The translations under genes were made by a program, and so were the position numbers. A DNA stretch of 64,000 nucleotides from Micromonospora arborensis (GTDB taxonomy: Bacteria > Actinomycetota > Actinomycetes > Mycobacteriales > Micromonosporaceae), in contig NZ_PYBV01000005.1 of the NCBI RefSeq assembly GCF_003205615.1, positions 1-64,000 of the forward strand, given 5' to 3'. Position 1 is the first letter of the stretch; each line of letters starts with the position of its first letter. The notes beneath the pieces were generated by a model. It saw only the letters and a list, made by a program, of their open reading frames with translations, was not told where the DNA came from and made no database searches. Shown here one piece after another: positions 15,570 to 24,404 of the stretch.

Positions 15570-17324
15570 ATGGTTATCGAGTGGGCTGCCGGCAATCGAC
15601 GGCGAGGTTTAGCGGCTATTGCCCTTGCTCTCGCGGTAGGAGTGGGGGTGGGTCAACTGACACCGATCGTGCCGGCCTCGGCGGAGAAGCCTGTGCCGCC
15701 GGCGCCGCCGGCCGTCGGACCTCAAACCCCGTCCGCCAAGGTGCCACTGGCCGGTGTCGACATGGCCCAGACATATGTGAACCCGATCAATTTGCCCGGG
15801 ATGGCCGTGCGCAACATCGTCGGGACGATGCCGCCTACGGACGAGAATGTCGCCAACACTTCGCAAATCCCGGCCAGCCTGGACCAGGAGACGTGGACGG
15901 CGGCGTCCGGGCGGACTCTCGCGGGCCGATCCACCGTCGGGTTCAGCAGGATTTCGGAGAACTCCGCACGGACCGGGGCGGACTGGTCCGCGCTGAACGT
16001 CGACGGGACCATCTATCTCTATGCATCAGGTGCCATGCAGAATGCCCCGAACAACAACCGCACTGTCTGGTCCACTACCGACTACCTCACGTGGACGCCC
16101 CACGAGATGAACCTGGGCCTGGTCGCCCCAACCGTCGTGCAGCTCGGCGCCAAGTTCTACATGGCCGGCAACAACACGCCGGTCTATCAAGCCGACTCGC
16201 CCACCGGGCCGTGGACCAGCATGGGAAATTTCCTGCGCTCGACCGGCCAGACCCTGAGCGTTGGCGACGTGCAGTTCTTCCTGGACACGGACGGTCGGCT
16301 GTACCTGACGTACAACATCGGCTCGCCGATCATGGGCGTCGAACTCGACCCGAACAATCCTCGACAGCTCATCAGCGACCCGGTCGTGCTCTGGACTTTT
16401 GACCCGCGCCAGGAGTGGCAGCACATCGGTGACAACAAGGCGACCTACACGCATGGGTACGTGGAGGGTTCGCAGCTGTTCAAGGTGGGGGACACGTATT
16501 ACCTCTCGGTCGCGTCCGGTGGCACGGAGTTCACCACGTACGCCACCGGTGTGATGACGTCGAAAAAGCCGCTGTCCGGGTACAAGGTCACTCAGCAGAA
16601 CCCGATCGGCTACGGAAACAACCATCCGAGTGCGGTATATCCGAACGCCGGGCACGGCAGTTTCGTACGCGACAAGGCCGGCAACCTGGTGTTCTTCTAC
16701 ACCTATGTCATCGCGTACGAGGAGTTCTTCGAGCGGCGACTGGGAATGGACGTCTGCAACGTGATTCCCGCCGGTCCGAAGCGGGGAGCAATCGATTGCG
16801 AGTTGTCGAACACGCCGCAACTGGCTCCGGGGAAGAAGATCTCGGGCAGGGACGACGTCGGGCTCTACAATGTGGCCACCAACAGCCAGGCGTACTGGGC
16901 AAGCAGCTATGCGCCCGGGCGCAACCCGTACTACGGAAGCGACCGCTCCCTATCCACCTGGTGGGAGCCGGCTGACAGCGACACCGCGCCCACGTACATC
17001 AGGGGCTTCGGGACCATTTTCCACATCTCCGCCGCGCAGATCCAGTGGAAGGAACTCGGACGCACGTTCACCAAGGACAACGCGGTGAAGTACACGCTGG
17101 AGTACAAGGACATCCCCACCAACACGTGGCGGCCCCTGGTCGACAGGAGTACGAACACCACCGCGTACACGGCTGACTACGTCACCTTCGACCGCGTGCT
17201 GACGAACGCAGTCCGGCTGAAGGTCCTGGGTACGACCGAGAGCGTCAAGGTCGGAGTCCCCGAACTCAACGTGTTCGGGGAGAACTACAACCTGGCCGTC
17301 GAGAAGGGCATGCTCACTCCATAG
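15570..17324 (+). CDS. secreted GH43-family glycoside hydrolase with discoidin-like domain
   Basis: 584 residues. AAGGTAGG precedes the ATG at 15570. A signal peptide runs to about residue 38 (ASAEKP). After a proline-rich linker, residues about 130-420 form a five-bladed beta-propeller like GH43: DWSALNVDGTIYLYAS, LAPTVVQLGAKFYMAG, then YVEGSQLFKVGDTYYLSVASGG, where the Glu fits the general acid, and HPSAVYPNAGHGSFV. GH43 enzymes act as arabinosidases, arabinanases or xylosidases. Residues about 440-575 resemble an F5/8 type C carbohydrate-binding domain (TWWEPADSD, VTFDRVLTNAVRLKVLG). Two LacI-type operators in its leader and a third before the facing GH43 gene indicate shared sugar control. 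The exact substrate cannot be told. Confidence 0.85.
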   Translation: MVIEWAAGNRRRGLAAIALALAVGVGVGQLTPIVPASAEKPVPPAPPAVGPQTPSAKVPLAGVDMAQTYVNPINLPGMAVRNIVGTMPPTDENVANTSQIPASLDQETWTAASGRTLAGRSTVGFSRISENSARTGADWSALNVDGTIYLYASGAMQNAPNNNRTVWSTTDYLTWTPHEMNLGLVAPTVVQLGAKFYMAGNNTPVYQADSPTGPWTSMGNFLRSTGQTLSVGDVQFFLDTDGRLYLTYNIGSPIMGVELDPNNPRQLISDPVVLWTFDPRQEWQHIGDNKATYTHGYVEGSQLFKVGDTYYLSVASGGTEFTTYATGVMTSKKPLSGYKVTQQNPIGYGNNHPSAVYPNAGHGSFVRDKAGNLVFFYTYVIAYEEFFERRLGMDVCNVIPAGPKRGAIDCELSNTPQLAPGKKISGRDDVGLYNVATNSQAYWASSYAPGRNPYYGSDRSLSTWWEPADSDTAPTYIRGFGTIFHISAAQIQWKELGRTFTKDNAVKYTLEYKDIPTNTWRPLVDRSTNTTAYTADYVTFDRVLTNAVRLKVLGTTESVKVGVPELNVFGENYNLAVEKGMLTP

Positions 17325-17349
17325 TCCGGGATGCTGGGAGAGGTAGCAG

Positions 17350-17383
17350 GGAGCGGGCGAGACCAATGGATCTCGCCCGCTCC
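17350..17383. terminator. hairpin terminator between the two GH43 genes
   Basis: Arms GGAGCGGGCGAGA (17350-17362) and TCTCGCCCGCTCC (17371-17383) pair perfectly over an 8-base loop, followed by TCCTTGT. It lies between convergent stops at 17324 and 17418 and can serve both genes. Confidence 0.85.
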
Positions 17384-17417
17384 TCCTTGTGGCGCAGCTC
17401 CGCACGCCTCGGGGTGG

Positions 17418-20378
17418 CTACCGCACCGTCAACTTCTGGTAGTCGGCGGCGTGGGGCCGGTAGGTCGGGTTGCCGGAGTAGGCAGCGTGGACCCGGTAGG
17501 CCCCGGGCCGCAGATGGGCGGTCTGCAGCTCGACGACGGCCTTACCGTCCGCCAATGGCGCGACGTGCACGGTGCCGCCGAAGGTGACGGTGACCTCGCC
17601 GGTCGGGGTCGGCGCGTGGTGCTTCCGCCCGCCCGCCGGCTCAACAGTCACGTTCAATCTGAACGTGCCCCCGCGGACAACCGACGCCGGCGCGGCTTTC
17701 GCCTGGACCTTGACCGCGGCCGGGCCGGAGGGCACCCCGAACGACGCCGTACCTTCCGACGCCTTCAGGTAGTCGAAGCCGAGGTACTCGGCCTTGACCG
17801 TCCGGGCCCCCGCGGGCAGACCCGTCGGCAGCGTGACCGTGGCGGCGCCGTCGCTCAGCTGGGTGACCTTCGACCACGAGCCGATGCTGAACCGCACCTG
17901 ACCGCCGGTCTCGAACCCGTCGGCTGCCGTGACCTTTGCGGTGGCCCTGGTCGTCTGGGCGCCGCTCGCGTACGGCTCGACAGCCACCTCGGTGGTGGTC
18001 GTGACGTCGCTGTTCGGGATTCCGCGGATGTCGTTCCACTCGCGGACGGTCAGCGGGATCACGGTGCCGTGACGCGGACGGACGACACCCGCGTTCGTCA
18101 TCGTGATCGCCTTGGCGTTCCAGGTCGGCGCCTCGATGTTCTCGTGACACGCGGCCTGGTATCCGCCACCGTTCGTGTACCGGTCACCCCAGAGGTAGAA
18201 CTGGCCGGGGCAGGAGGTGTCACCGGGGTTGGCCTTGAAGATGACCGGTCCCTCGTACCCCTGGTTGGCGACCCAGGTCGTGCGTCCCAGAGCCGGCGCG
18301 ACCAGCGTCCAGTTGTCGATGTTGCTGTCCAGGAAGTCGGTGTGCTTCTCCGAGAAGATGTCCGAGCCCTGGTTGCCGGCCTCGTTCTTGGTCACTCGGT
18401 AGTAGTGGTCACCGACCCGGATCGCGGTCGTGTCGATCCGCGACAGCGGAGCCGGGTCCTGCCAGACCTGGGGAGCGGAGAACGTCTGAAAGTCTCGCGT
18501 GGTGGCGTACCACATCTGCGCGTTTCCCTGACCGGTGCGGTTCACGGGGTCGCTCCACAGCGACTGCGCCCAGAACACGACGTAGGCGCCGATCTCCTCG
18601 ACCCAGAGCGACTCTGGTGCGAAGGCGTTGCCCGCGTTGTCGGGTGCGACCTTCACGTGCCGCTGAGGGGTCCAGTTCACAAGGTCGTGCGACTCGAACA
18701 CCTCGATGTACTGGGTGTCGTTGATGGCGTATCCACCCTGGTCGTACCAGTTCAGGTCCGTGGCGATCATGTAGAACGTGTCGCCGTCGGGTGAACGGAC
18801 GATGTGCGGGTCACGAAGCCCCTGGTCGCCCAACTGAGAGATGAGTGAAGGCCGACCTCCGGTCAGACCGGTCCAGTCCAGAGCGGTGTTTCCGTTGGAG
18901 GTGGCGAACATGATCTGCTCGCCGTCGGCAATCCCTTCGCCCTTGAAGTACCCCATGAAGTACCGCTCGTACTCTTCGGTTCGCGGCATGGCGGCGATGG
19001 TCACCGGGAACGACTTCTTCTGCGCGGCCCTGCCCTTGGTGATGGTCGCGGTCAGGGTGGCGGCAACATTCCCATGGCCGAAGGCCGGGCGGCTGACCTC
19101 ACCCGTCGGGGTGACGAGGCCGGTGGTCGACTTCCAGGTGATCGTGGATCCGAACTCGCCCTTGGCAGCGAGGTCGAGGTTTCCGCGTACGTCGTCGGTG
19201 GCGTCCAGGGTCAGGTCGAAGGCGTCCCGGCCGACCGCCTGCGCATCGTCGAACTCGGCCTTGACCACGACGGGGATCTCCCGTGTGGTGACCTCCTGGG
19301 CGCCCTTGCGGACAGTCGCCGTGAGCGTGGCTGTCGCGTCGGGCTGTCCCTGCGCGGGCCGGGTGATCCTGCCGGTCACCGCAACCTTGCGTGCGCTGGC
19401 GAGGGCTGGCGGGGTATTGACCTCGACGACCGACGGGTCCGAACTCGTCCAGGTGATGGCCGAGCCCGCCGCGGAGCCCACCTTGGGCAGAACGATATCG
19501 TGTACGACCGCACTGGTCAGGCCGAGGTCGATGGCCGCGGCGTCGGCGCGAACGCCATCGGAGACAGTCTTTTCTGCGAGGACGAGTGTCTCGTCGAGGC
19601 TCACTGCCCGGTCGTACACGCGGAAGTCCCGGATCGTTCCGCGGAACGAGTAGTGGCCCGACGTCTGCGAGCGGCCGAGGAAGTTGCAGTTGGTCCCCGC
19701 AGCGTTCACCGACGGCGCCGTGGTCAGGTTCGTCGACGTCGCGTGCAGCACGCCGTCGAGGTAGAGCCGGCCGGTCCAGGTCGTTCCGATCGAGTCCAGT
19801 GACTGGGTGTAGGTGACATGAGTCCACGCTCCCTCGAGCATGCGGACCCGGTTCTGTTGCACGTTCACCGGACCCACCGCGACGCGGAACCGCTGGGTGT
19901 TCGACGCGAAGATGGAGCCCTCGGCGCCGGTGTCGACGTCGCACGAGCCGGACTTACGGCCAAAACCCCACATCTGGTGCTCGCCGACGTTTGCCGGGTC
20001 GACCCACACGTCATAGTCGACGGTGAGGTTGGACATTCCGGCGGTGATGTTGTTCGGCAGCGCCACGTATGCGCCGTCGAGGGCGCTCTCGTAGGAGTCG
20101 GGGTTGAATCTGACTCCTTCGCCGGTCAAGGTCGCCTTCTCGGGATTCACGAGCGTGGCGTTCGCCGCCGCGCCCGCGCTACCCGAGTTGACCAACGTCG
20201 TCCCACTGGTCTCGTCGAGGGCGAAGTGGTGCACCAGACCCTCGTTGAGCTGCACTTCGGCAGCGTGCGAGGGCGTCGCCGCGAACGAGACCGAAAGAAG
20301 CGCACCCAGTGCCAGGACCGCGACACCTCTACCCTTCCGACTCAGCCCGAGACGTGGCCTTCGCTGTCGCAGTCGCAA
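17418..20378 (-). CDS. secreted multidomain GH43 protein (LamG, Ig-like, GH43, Ig-like)
   Basis: 986 residues. The TTG at 20378 was chosen because AAGGAGG lies seven bases upstream; it opens a signal peptide ending ATPSHA-AEV. Domain order: a LamG/concanavalin-type sandwich (about 40-240, LVHHFALDETSGTTLVNSG, YLDGVLHATSTN, FRVYDRAVSLDET), two atrophied bacterial Ig domains (about 255-470, ITWTSSDPSVVEV, ITWKSTTGLVTPTGEV), a GH43 propeller (about 480-780, LRDPHIVRSPDGDTFYMIATDL, AFAPESLWVEEIGAYVVFWA, YEGPVIFKANPG) and C-terminal Ig-like modules. The order resembles secreted actinobacterial arabinosidase/arabinan-degrading proteins. A LacI-type operator and promoter lie just upstream. Confidence 0.9.
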   Translation of the reverse strand: MRLRQRRPRLGLSRKGRGVAVLALGALLSVSFAATPSHAAEVQLNEGLVHHFALDETSGTTLVNSGSAGAAANATLVNPEKATLTGEGVRFNPDSYESALDGAYVALPNNITAGMSNLTVDYDVWVDPANVGEHQMWGFGRKSGSCDVDTGAEGSIFASNTQRFRVAVGPVNVQQNRVRMLEGAWTHVTYTQSLDSIGTTWTGRLYLDGVLHATSTNLTTAPSVNAAGTNCNFLGRSQTSGHYSFRGTIRDFRVYDRAVSLDETLVLAEKTVSDGVRADAAAIDLGLTSAVVHDIVLPKVGSAAGSAITWTSSDPSVVEVNTPPALASARKVAVTGRITRPAQGQPDATATLTATVRKGAQEVTTREIPVVVKAEFDDAQAVGRDAFDLTLDATDDVRGNLDLAAKGEFGSTITWKSTTGLVTPTGEVSRPAFGHGNVAATLTATITKGRAAQKKSFPVTIAAMPRTEEYERYFMGYFKGEGIADGEQIMFATSNGNTALDWTGLTGGRPSLISQLGDQGLRDPHIVRSPDGDTFYMIATDLNWYDQGGYAINDTQYIEVFESHDLVNWTPQRHVKVAPDNAGNAFAPESLWVEEIGAYVVFWAQSLWSDPVNRTGQGNAQMWYATTRDFQTFSAPQVWQDPAPLSRIDTTAIRVGDHYYRVTKNEAGNQGSDIFSEKHTDFLDSNIDNWTLVAPALGRTTWVANQGYEGPVIFKANPGDTSCPGQFYLWGDRYTNGGGYQAACHENIEAPTWNAKAITMTNAGVVRPRHGTVIPLTVREWNDIRGIPNSDVTTTTEVAVEPYASGAQTTRATAKVTAADGFETGGQVRFSIGSWSKVTQLSDGAATVTLPTGLPAGARTVKAEYLGFDYLKASEGTASFGVPSGPAAVKVQAKAAPASVVRGGTFRLNVTVEPAGGRKHHAPTPTGEVTVTFGGTVHVAPLADGKAVVELQTAHLRPGAYRVHAAYSGNPTYRPHAADYQKLTVR

Positions 20379-20425
20379 TTGGTCCTCCTTGACCGTGGTG
20401 GCGGTATTTCCAAAGTGGACGGGGC

Positions 20426-20439
20426 TGTTAACGCTAACT
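20426..20439. promoter_or_regulatory. LacI-family operator 3
   Basis: TGTTAACGCTAACT (minus strand AGTTAGCGTTAACA) differs from operator 1 at two positions. It overlaps the predicted -10 box of the multidomain GH43 gene, so both GH43 genes are probably controlled by one repressor. Confidence 0.7.
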
Positions 20440-20459
20440 ACGGTGTGCTGCCAGGTCAA
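20431..20459 (-). promoter_or_regulatory. promoter of the multidomain GH43 gene
   Basis: On the minus strand TTGACC (20459-20454) is followed after 17 bases by TAGCGT (20436-20431). An odd 13-bp palindrome AACGCAATGCGTT at 20458-20470 straddles the upstream edge of the -35 box and may be a second regulator site. Confidence 0.5.
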
Positions 20460-20633
20460 CGCAATGCGTTGCGTCCCGAGGCCACGGAGTCCCGTGGTTG
20501 ATGTGCCCCACCGGTCGCCCTGTCGGGGTTCAGCTGGAGCACGGCGAGCACGGCCAGGCGGGGACGGGGGGCACGCGCGACGAGGCCGCCCGGAGTCCCG
20601 GGCGTGTCCGGCCGGTTGGATAACATCTGCCCG

Positions 20634-23135
20634 ATGGACGGGCCGGGACGTCACCTTGTCGGACTCGTGGGCTTTCTCACCGCCGGCCTGCTGGCGGGGA
20701 GGTGGCCCGCCGCATCCGCATCCGCCGATCCCGCCAACCGGTGCGAGCCGGCCGGGCTCACCGGCACTACCACGGTCTCCACCCACCTGCGCGTCGAGGC
20801 CCGCGATCTCGACCTGCCCAAGGCCACGAGCACCACGACGGTGCGGGTCCCGCAGGACTGGCCACTCAGCATCGGCCTGAGCGCCAGCCCGGACTCGGAG
20901 ATCCACCGGCTGGCGATGCGGTGCCTGCTGTCCTACGAACCGGCCGACATCTGGGGGTACGAGAGCCGGGACCGGACCCCCGCGGTCTCGATCGGCGACG
21001 GGTTCGTTTCCTTCACCGACGTCGTCTACGGCGACGTGCACTTCGACGAGCGGAACCCCGTACGGGTCGGGTCCTGGTCGATCACCACTTCGTCGACACC
21101 CTGGCGGGTCGAGCTGCTCCGGTCGCCGGCCCTGGAGAAGGCCACCTTCACGCAGGTCCGCGTCGAGCTGCCCGACTCGTGGGCGACAGGGGTGTTCCCC
21201 TGGCCGCCGACGGTGGCCGACTCGCGCGGCGCCACCTGGGAGAGACCCGCGTGGGACGCCGAGGCGCCCGGTGTCTTCGTCCAGCCGGACGCCCGGATCC
21301 TGAGCACCCACCTGTCCCAGCACGACGGCTGGCGATTGGCGTCAGACGTGTTGTTCTGGGTGTTCGACGCGGCCCTGCTGATCCTGTTGATCGTGGCGCT
21401 GCGGAGGGTCCGCCGGCCGGGGCAGACCCGGCTGGCCCGTCGGGTGGCCCGCCTGATCCTGGTGGTCCCGGTGCTCATGGTGTCCGGATACGTCAGCGAC
21501 GACTGGATCGGCGACGGCCCCGGCACCATCGCCTGGGACTGGTTCCACTACCTGAGCACGGCACTGTGGAGCGTGACAATGGTCGTCGCGGCGCTGTTGC
21601 TGCGGCTGCCCAGGCTGCTGGTCGGCCTCCTCACCGCCGTGCTGCTGGCGGTGTCCGGCATCGCCCCGCTGGTGGTGCGCGACGAGCCGGCCCACTGGGG
21701 CTTCCGCCTGGCCGGTTCGGCCACGCTAACCCTGCTGGCATGCCTGGGATTCGGCTACGCGGTCCAGGCCGCGCTGCGGGGTCGCTTTCCGCAGCGGCTC
21801 ACGACCCGGGCCTTCCTGCGGTCCCGTTCCGGCCGCTGGTCGCTGCTGCTGGCCGTGCCGGTCACCGCCGCTGTCCTGCTGCAGCGCTACCTCGACTCCG
21901 GAGCCGACTGGAAACGGCTCCGGTGGGTGCAGTTCCCGACCGACTCCCGGATGTGGGCGTTCGGCAACGACCTGGCGACGTACGCGAACGACCTGGTGAA
22001 CTGGAACTACGGCTTCGCGTACTTCCTGGCGGCGGTGCTGCTGGTGCCGCTGCTGCGCGACCTGCTCACCGGTGACGACCTCATCCTGCCCCCGGGCGTC
22101 CGGGCGGTGGTCTGCCTCGGCTACGGGCTGGTCTGCCTTCCGCTCGGGGACGCCTGGGCGGGCTGGTGGTTCCCGTTCGGTCTCACTGTGGGCCTGGCCG
22201 GTCTGTTCGTGCTCACCGGGCCGGCCGGCCGGCTCAACGATCCGCTGTGGCGGGCACTGGCGGACGTCCCACATTCGGTGCTCGTCGCCGAGGCGGATCG
22301 CTGGCGGACGGTGGAGAGCCGCGCCGCTGCCCGGGAACGCGCCCTGGGCGCCGAGGGCGAGGCGACTCCCGGCGACGGCGGCCGGCGAACCGTTCCGCTG
22401 ATCGGCCGGCTGCACTGGTTGAGCCGGCCCACCCCGGTCGCCGAGCCGGAGCCGGCACCGGACGCATCCGCGGTGGCCCTCCCGGCCGGGGTGACACCCC
22501 TGGACGCGCTGTTCGCGGTCGGCCCGTACCGGTCGGCGTTCCGCAACGGCGTGGCCGGCGCGGTGGCCGCAACGCTGATCGGGCTCCCCGCCACCGCGTG
22601 GCTGCTCTGGGCGGACTGGACGACGTCGTCCTGGTTGCGCCCGGCCGATCAGATGATGCTGGTCACCGGGCTGGTGGGCGGTGTGGTCCTGGGGGTGCTG
22701 AGCTGGACCGCGGACGGCTTCGTCCTCGGCGTCCTGTGGCGGCGACTGCCCGGCCGCCGGGGTCCGACCAAGTCGCTGGCCCTGACTGCGGTGTCGGTCC
22801 TGTCGTTCGGGGCCGACGCCGCGCTCAACGCGCTGCTCGGCGAGCCGGTGGACCGATTGATCCTGCTGCGGTCCGCGCTGACCTTCGCGGTGCTGTCGCT
22901 GACCTCGGTGGCGATGGATCTCAGGACGGTGCGGCAGCTCGGCACGGCGGGATTCCGGCCGGGGCGGATGCTGCTGATCGGGTACCGGATGGGCAACGCC
23001 ACCGCGCAGGCGACCTTCGCGCTCGCCCAGCTCGCCTCGGTGCTGGCGATCTACAGCTACGTGCGCAGCGGCGGCGACGCGCCACCGTTCCCCGGGATCG
23101 ACCCGTTCAGCGTCGGGAACCGTCAGGGTCCCTGA
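20634..23135 (+). CDS. large polytopic membrane protein, unknown (DUF6185-like)
   Basis: About 833 residues from the ATG at 20634. A signal peptide (LVGLVGFLTAGLLAGRWPAASASA) leads an extracytoplasmic domain of about 190 residues rich in beta strands (TTVSTHLRVEARDLDLPKATSTTTVRVP). At least ten membrane helices follow (DVLFWVFDAALLILLIVAL, LSTALWSVTMVVAALLLRL, LLAVPVTAAVLLQ, FAYFLAAVLLVPLLRDL and others). A soluble charged insert near residues 540-610 separates two membrane blocks. The layout recalls proteins annotated DUF6185 in streptomycetes; that match is from memory and uncertain. It is not transcribed with its neighbours, and the role is unknown. Confidence 0.75.
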   Translation: MDGPGRHLVGLVGFLTAGLLAGRWPAASASADPANRCEPAGLTGTTTVSTHLRVEARDLDLPKATSTTTVRVPQDWPLSIGLSASPDSEIHRLAMRCLLSYEPADIWGYESRDRTPAVSIGDGFVSFTDVVYGDVHFDERNPVRVGSWSITTSSTPWRVELLRSPALEKATFTQVRVELPDSWATGVFPWPPTVADSRGATWERPAWDAEAPGVFVQPDARILSTHLSQHDGWRLASDVLFWVFDAALLILLIVALRRVRRPGQTRLARRVARLILVVPVLMVSGYVSDDWIGDGPGTIAWDWFHYLSTALWSVTMVVAALLLRLPRLLVGLLTAVLLAVSGIAPLVVRDEPAHWGFRLAGSATLTLLACLGFGYAVQAALRGRFPQRLTTRAFLRSRSGRWSLLLAVPVTAAVLLQRYLDSGADWKRLRWVQFPTDSRMWAFGNDLATYANDLVNWNYGFAYFLAAVLLVPLLRDLLTGDDLILPPGVRAVVCLGYGLVCLPLGDAWAGWWFPFGLTVGLAGLFVLTGPAGRLNDPLWRALADVPHSVLVAEADRWRTVESRAAARERALGAEGEATPGDGGRRTVPLIGRLHWLSRPTPVAEPEPAPDASAVALPAGVTPLDALFAVGPYRSAFRNGVAGAVAATLIGLPATAWLLWADWTTSSWLRPADQMMLVTGLVGGVVLGVLSWTADGFVLGVLWRRLPGRRGPTKSLALTAVSVLSFGADAALNALLGEPVDRLILLRSALTFAVLSLTSVAMDLRTVRQLGTAGFRPGRMLLIGYRMGNATAQATFALAQLASVLAIYSYVRSGGDAPPFPGIDPFSVGNRQGP

Positions 23136-23255
23136 GCGCGGCCCGCGCTCCCGGGCTCGGCGGCGGCCTGGACGAACAGAAAGCCGTCGAGCAGCACGCG
23201 GGGGTCGGCCAGTGCGGCGACGGTCGCGGTCAGATCGGTGTTGAGCGTAGAACGC

Positions 23256-24044
23256 TCACCGCTGCCAGTTGTAGGGCGTCGTCGTCGACACCTTGATCAG
23301 ACCGTAGCGTTCAAGAATCGGGCGCGAGTACTCGGTCGAGTCGCTGTTGATGAGAGTCTTGCCCATCCGGAGTGCTGAGCGGGCCCGCGCCGCGGTCAAC
23401 GCGCGGTAGATCCCACGGCCGCGCCACTCCGCAAGGGTCGCGCCGCCCCAGATCCCGGCGAAGTCGGTCCCATGCACCGGCTCTAGTCGGCCGGCACTGA
23501 CGATCCGTCCCCCCGCCTCTGCAACCCACAACTCCATTCCGTCGTTGCGGGCCAGGCGGCGCAGGAGGGCATTCGCCATGTCATCGCTAACCGGGTTCCC
23601 AAAGGCTTCGTCCTGCATCGCAGCCATCGCGCGGACGTCCGCCTCCTCGCTGACCCGACGCAGCGTCACGCCTTCGGGCAGCGGAACGTCCACGGCTAGT
23701 AGCTCCGCCTCGCCAATCATGATCGACTCAGGCTCATCCGCGGTGAATCCATTCTCCAGCAACGCCTCGTGCAACCCCGGCGCATGGTCGTGCCCACGCG
23801 TCTTCCACTTGATCCGCACGATCTCGGGGTCTGCCTGGTAGTGAGCGAGCGCCTCTGGGACGAGCCGACGAATCGTATCGGTGTCCGCCCCGCCGAGATC
23901 GCGGTAGGTGACAAAACCACGACCACCCGCGAAGGTCACGAGACGCAGTGGCCCGTGTTGGGTGACTGCGACCGCGCTCGGCGTCTCGGCGTCAGTCCGA
24001 AGCTGTTCGTCGTAGGCCGCAAGCAGTCGAACTGAATTGATCAT
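23256..24044 (-). CDS. GNAT family N-acetyltransferase
   Basis: 262 residues from the ATG at 24044. The C-terminal half carries a GNAT fold: GVTLRRVSEEADVRAMAAMQDEAFG, WVAEAGGRIVSAGRLEPVHGTDFAGIWGGATLAEWRGRGIYRALTAARARSA. The R-G-x-G-I-Y-R-A-L segment is the acetyl-CoA pyrophosphate loop (Q/R-x-x-G-x-G/A). The end, LINSDSTEYSRPILERYGLIKVSTTTPYNW, is typical of GNATs acting on small molecules. The N-terminal 110 residues form a second, degenerate GNAT-like half. The substrate is unknown. It is monocistronic. Confidence 0.85.
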   Translation of the reverse strand: MINSVRLLAAYDEQLRTDAETPSAVAVTQHGPLRLVTFAGGRGFVTYRDLGGADTDTIRRLVPEALAHYQADPEIVRIKWKTRGHDHAPGLHEALLENGFTADEPESIMIGEAELLAVDVPLPEGVTLRRVSEEADVRAMAAMQDEAFGNPVSDDMANALLRRLARNDGMELWVAEAGGRIVSAGRLEPVHGTDFAGIWGGATLAEWRGRGIYRALTAARARSALRMGKTLINSDSTEYSRPILERYGLIKVSTTTPYNWQR

Positions 24045-24129
24045 GCTCGTACGCTGCAACAGCGGGGCCGTAGACGCAACTGGTTTTCGATCCGGCAGTT
24101 GGCGAGGTAGGCCGATGGCTGAACCGCGA

Positions 24130-24346
24130 ACCCGTGAACGTCTGATCGTTCCACGGCGAAAGCCGTCACCACGGACGGTCCCTGGCCGCCATGGTCGTCG
24201 ATCCCGATGCCTTCCGAACCGGTGAGATAGATGATTGTGCCGCAGATGATGAGCGTCGGGCGCTCGGCAGCAGGGTCCAGGTCTTCCCAACGCAGCGCCA
24301 TGATCTCGCCGAGCCAACCCGGCACCACCCACTGGGACTTCACCAC
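24130..24346 (-). pseudogene. remnant of a tyrosine-recombinase integrase
   Basis: The minus-strand frame contains GWLGEIMALRWEDLDPAAERPTLIICGTIIYLTG, which matches the box-I region of phage-type tyrosine recombinases ('G-x-R-x-G-E-x-x-A-L-R-W-x-D-x-D ... G-T'). The catalytic Arg that should precede the GE is Trp-Leu here. Neither the C-terminal catalytic H-x-x-R and Tyr nor the N-terminal half is present. It is a decayed fragment left from an integrated element. Confidence 0.55.
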
Positions 24347-24404
24347 CGAGCCATCAAGTGCAGGGAACTGGCTCGGTGGTGAAGGGCTGTCGTTGTGGGT
24401 CTGG

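Noticed and set aside
17331..18794. 487-codon open frame antisense to the multidomain GH43 gene
   Set aside because: The minus strand encodes recognisable Ig-like and GH43 domains with a signal peptide; the plus frame does not.
20702..22075. 457-codon frame overlapping the large membrane protein on the same strand
   Set aside because: Arg/Gly/Pro-rich shadow of the membrane-protein frame, which has proper hydrophobic helices.
23136..23255. Minus-strand fragment LNTDLTATVAALADPRVLLDGFLFVQAA after the GNAT gene
   Set aside because: Looks like the C-terminal scrap of a lost gene, but it has no start and I cannot name the family.
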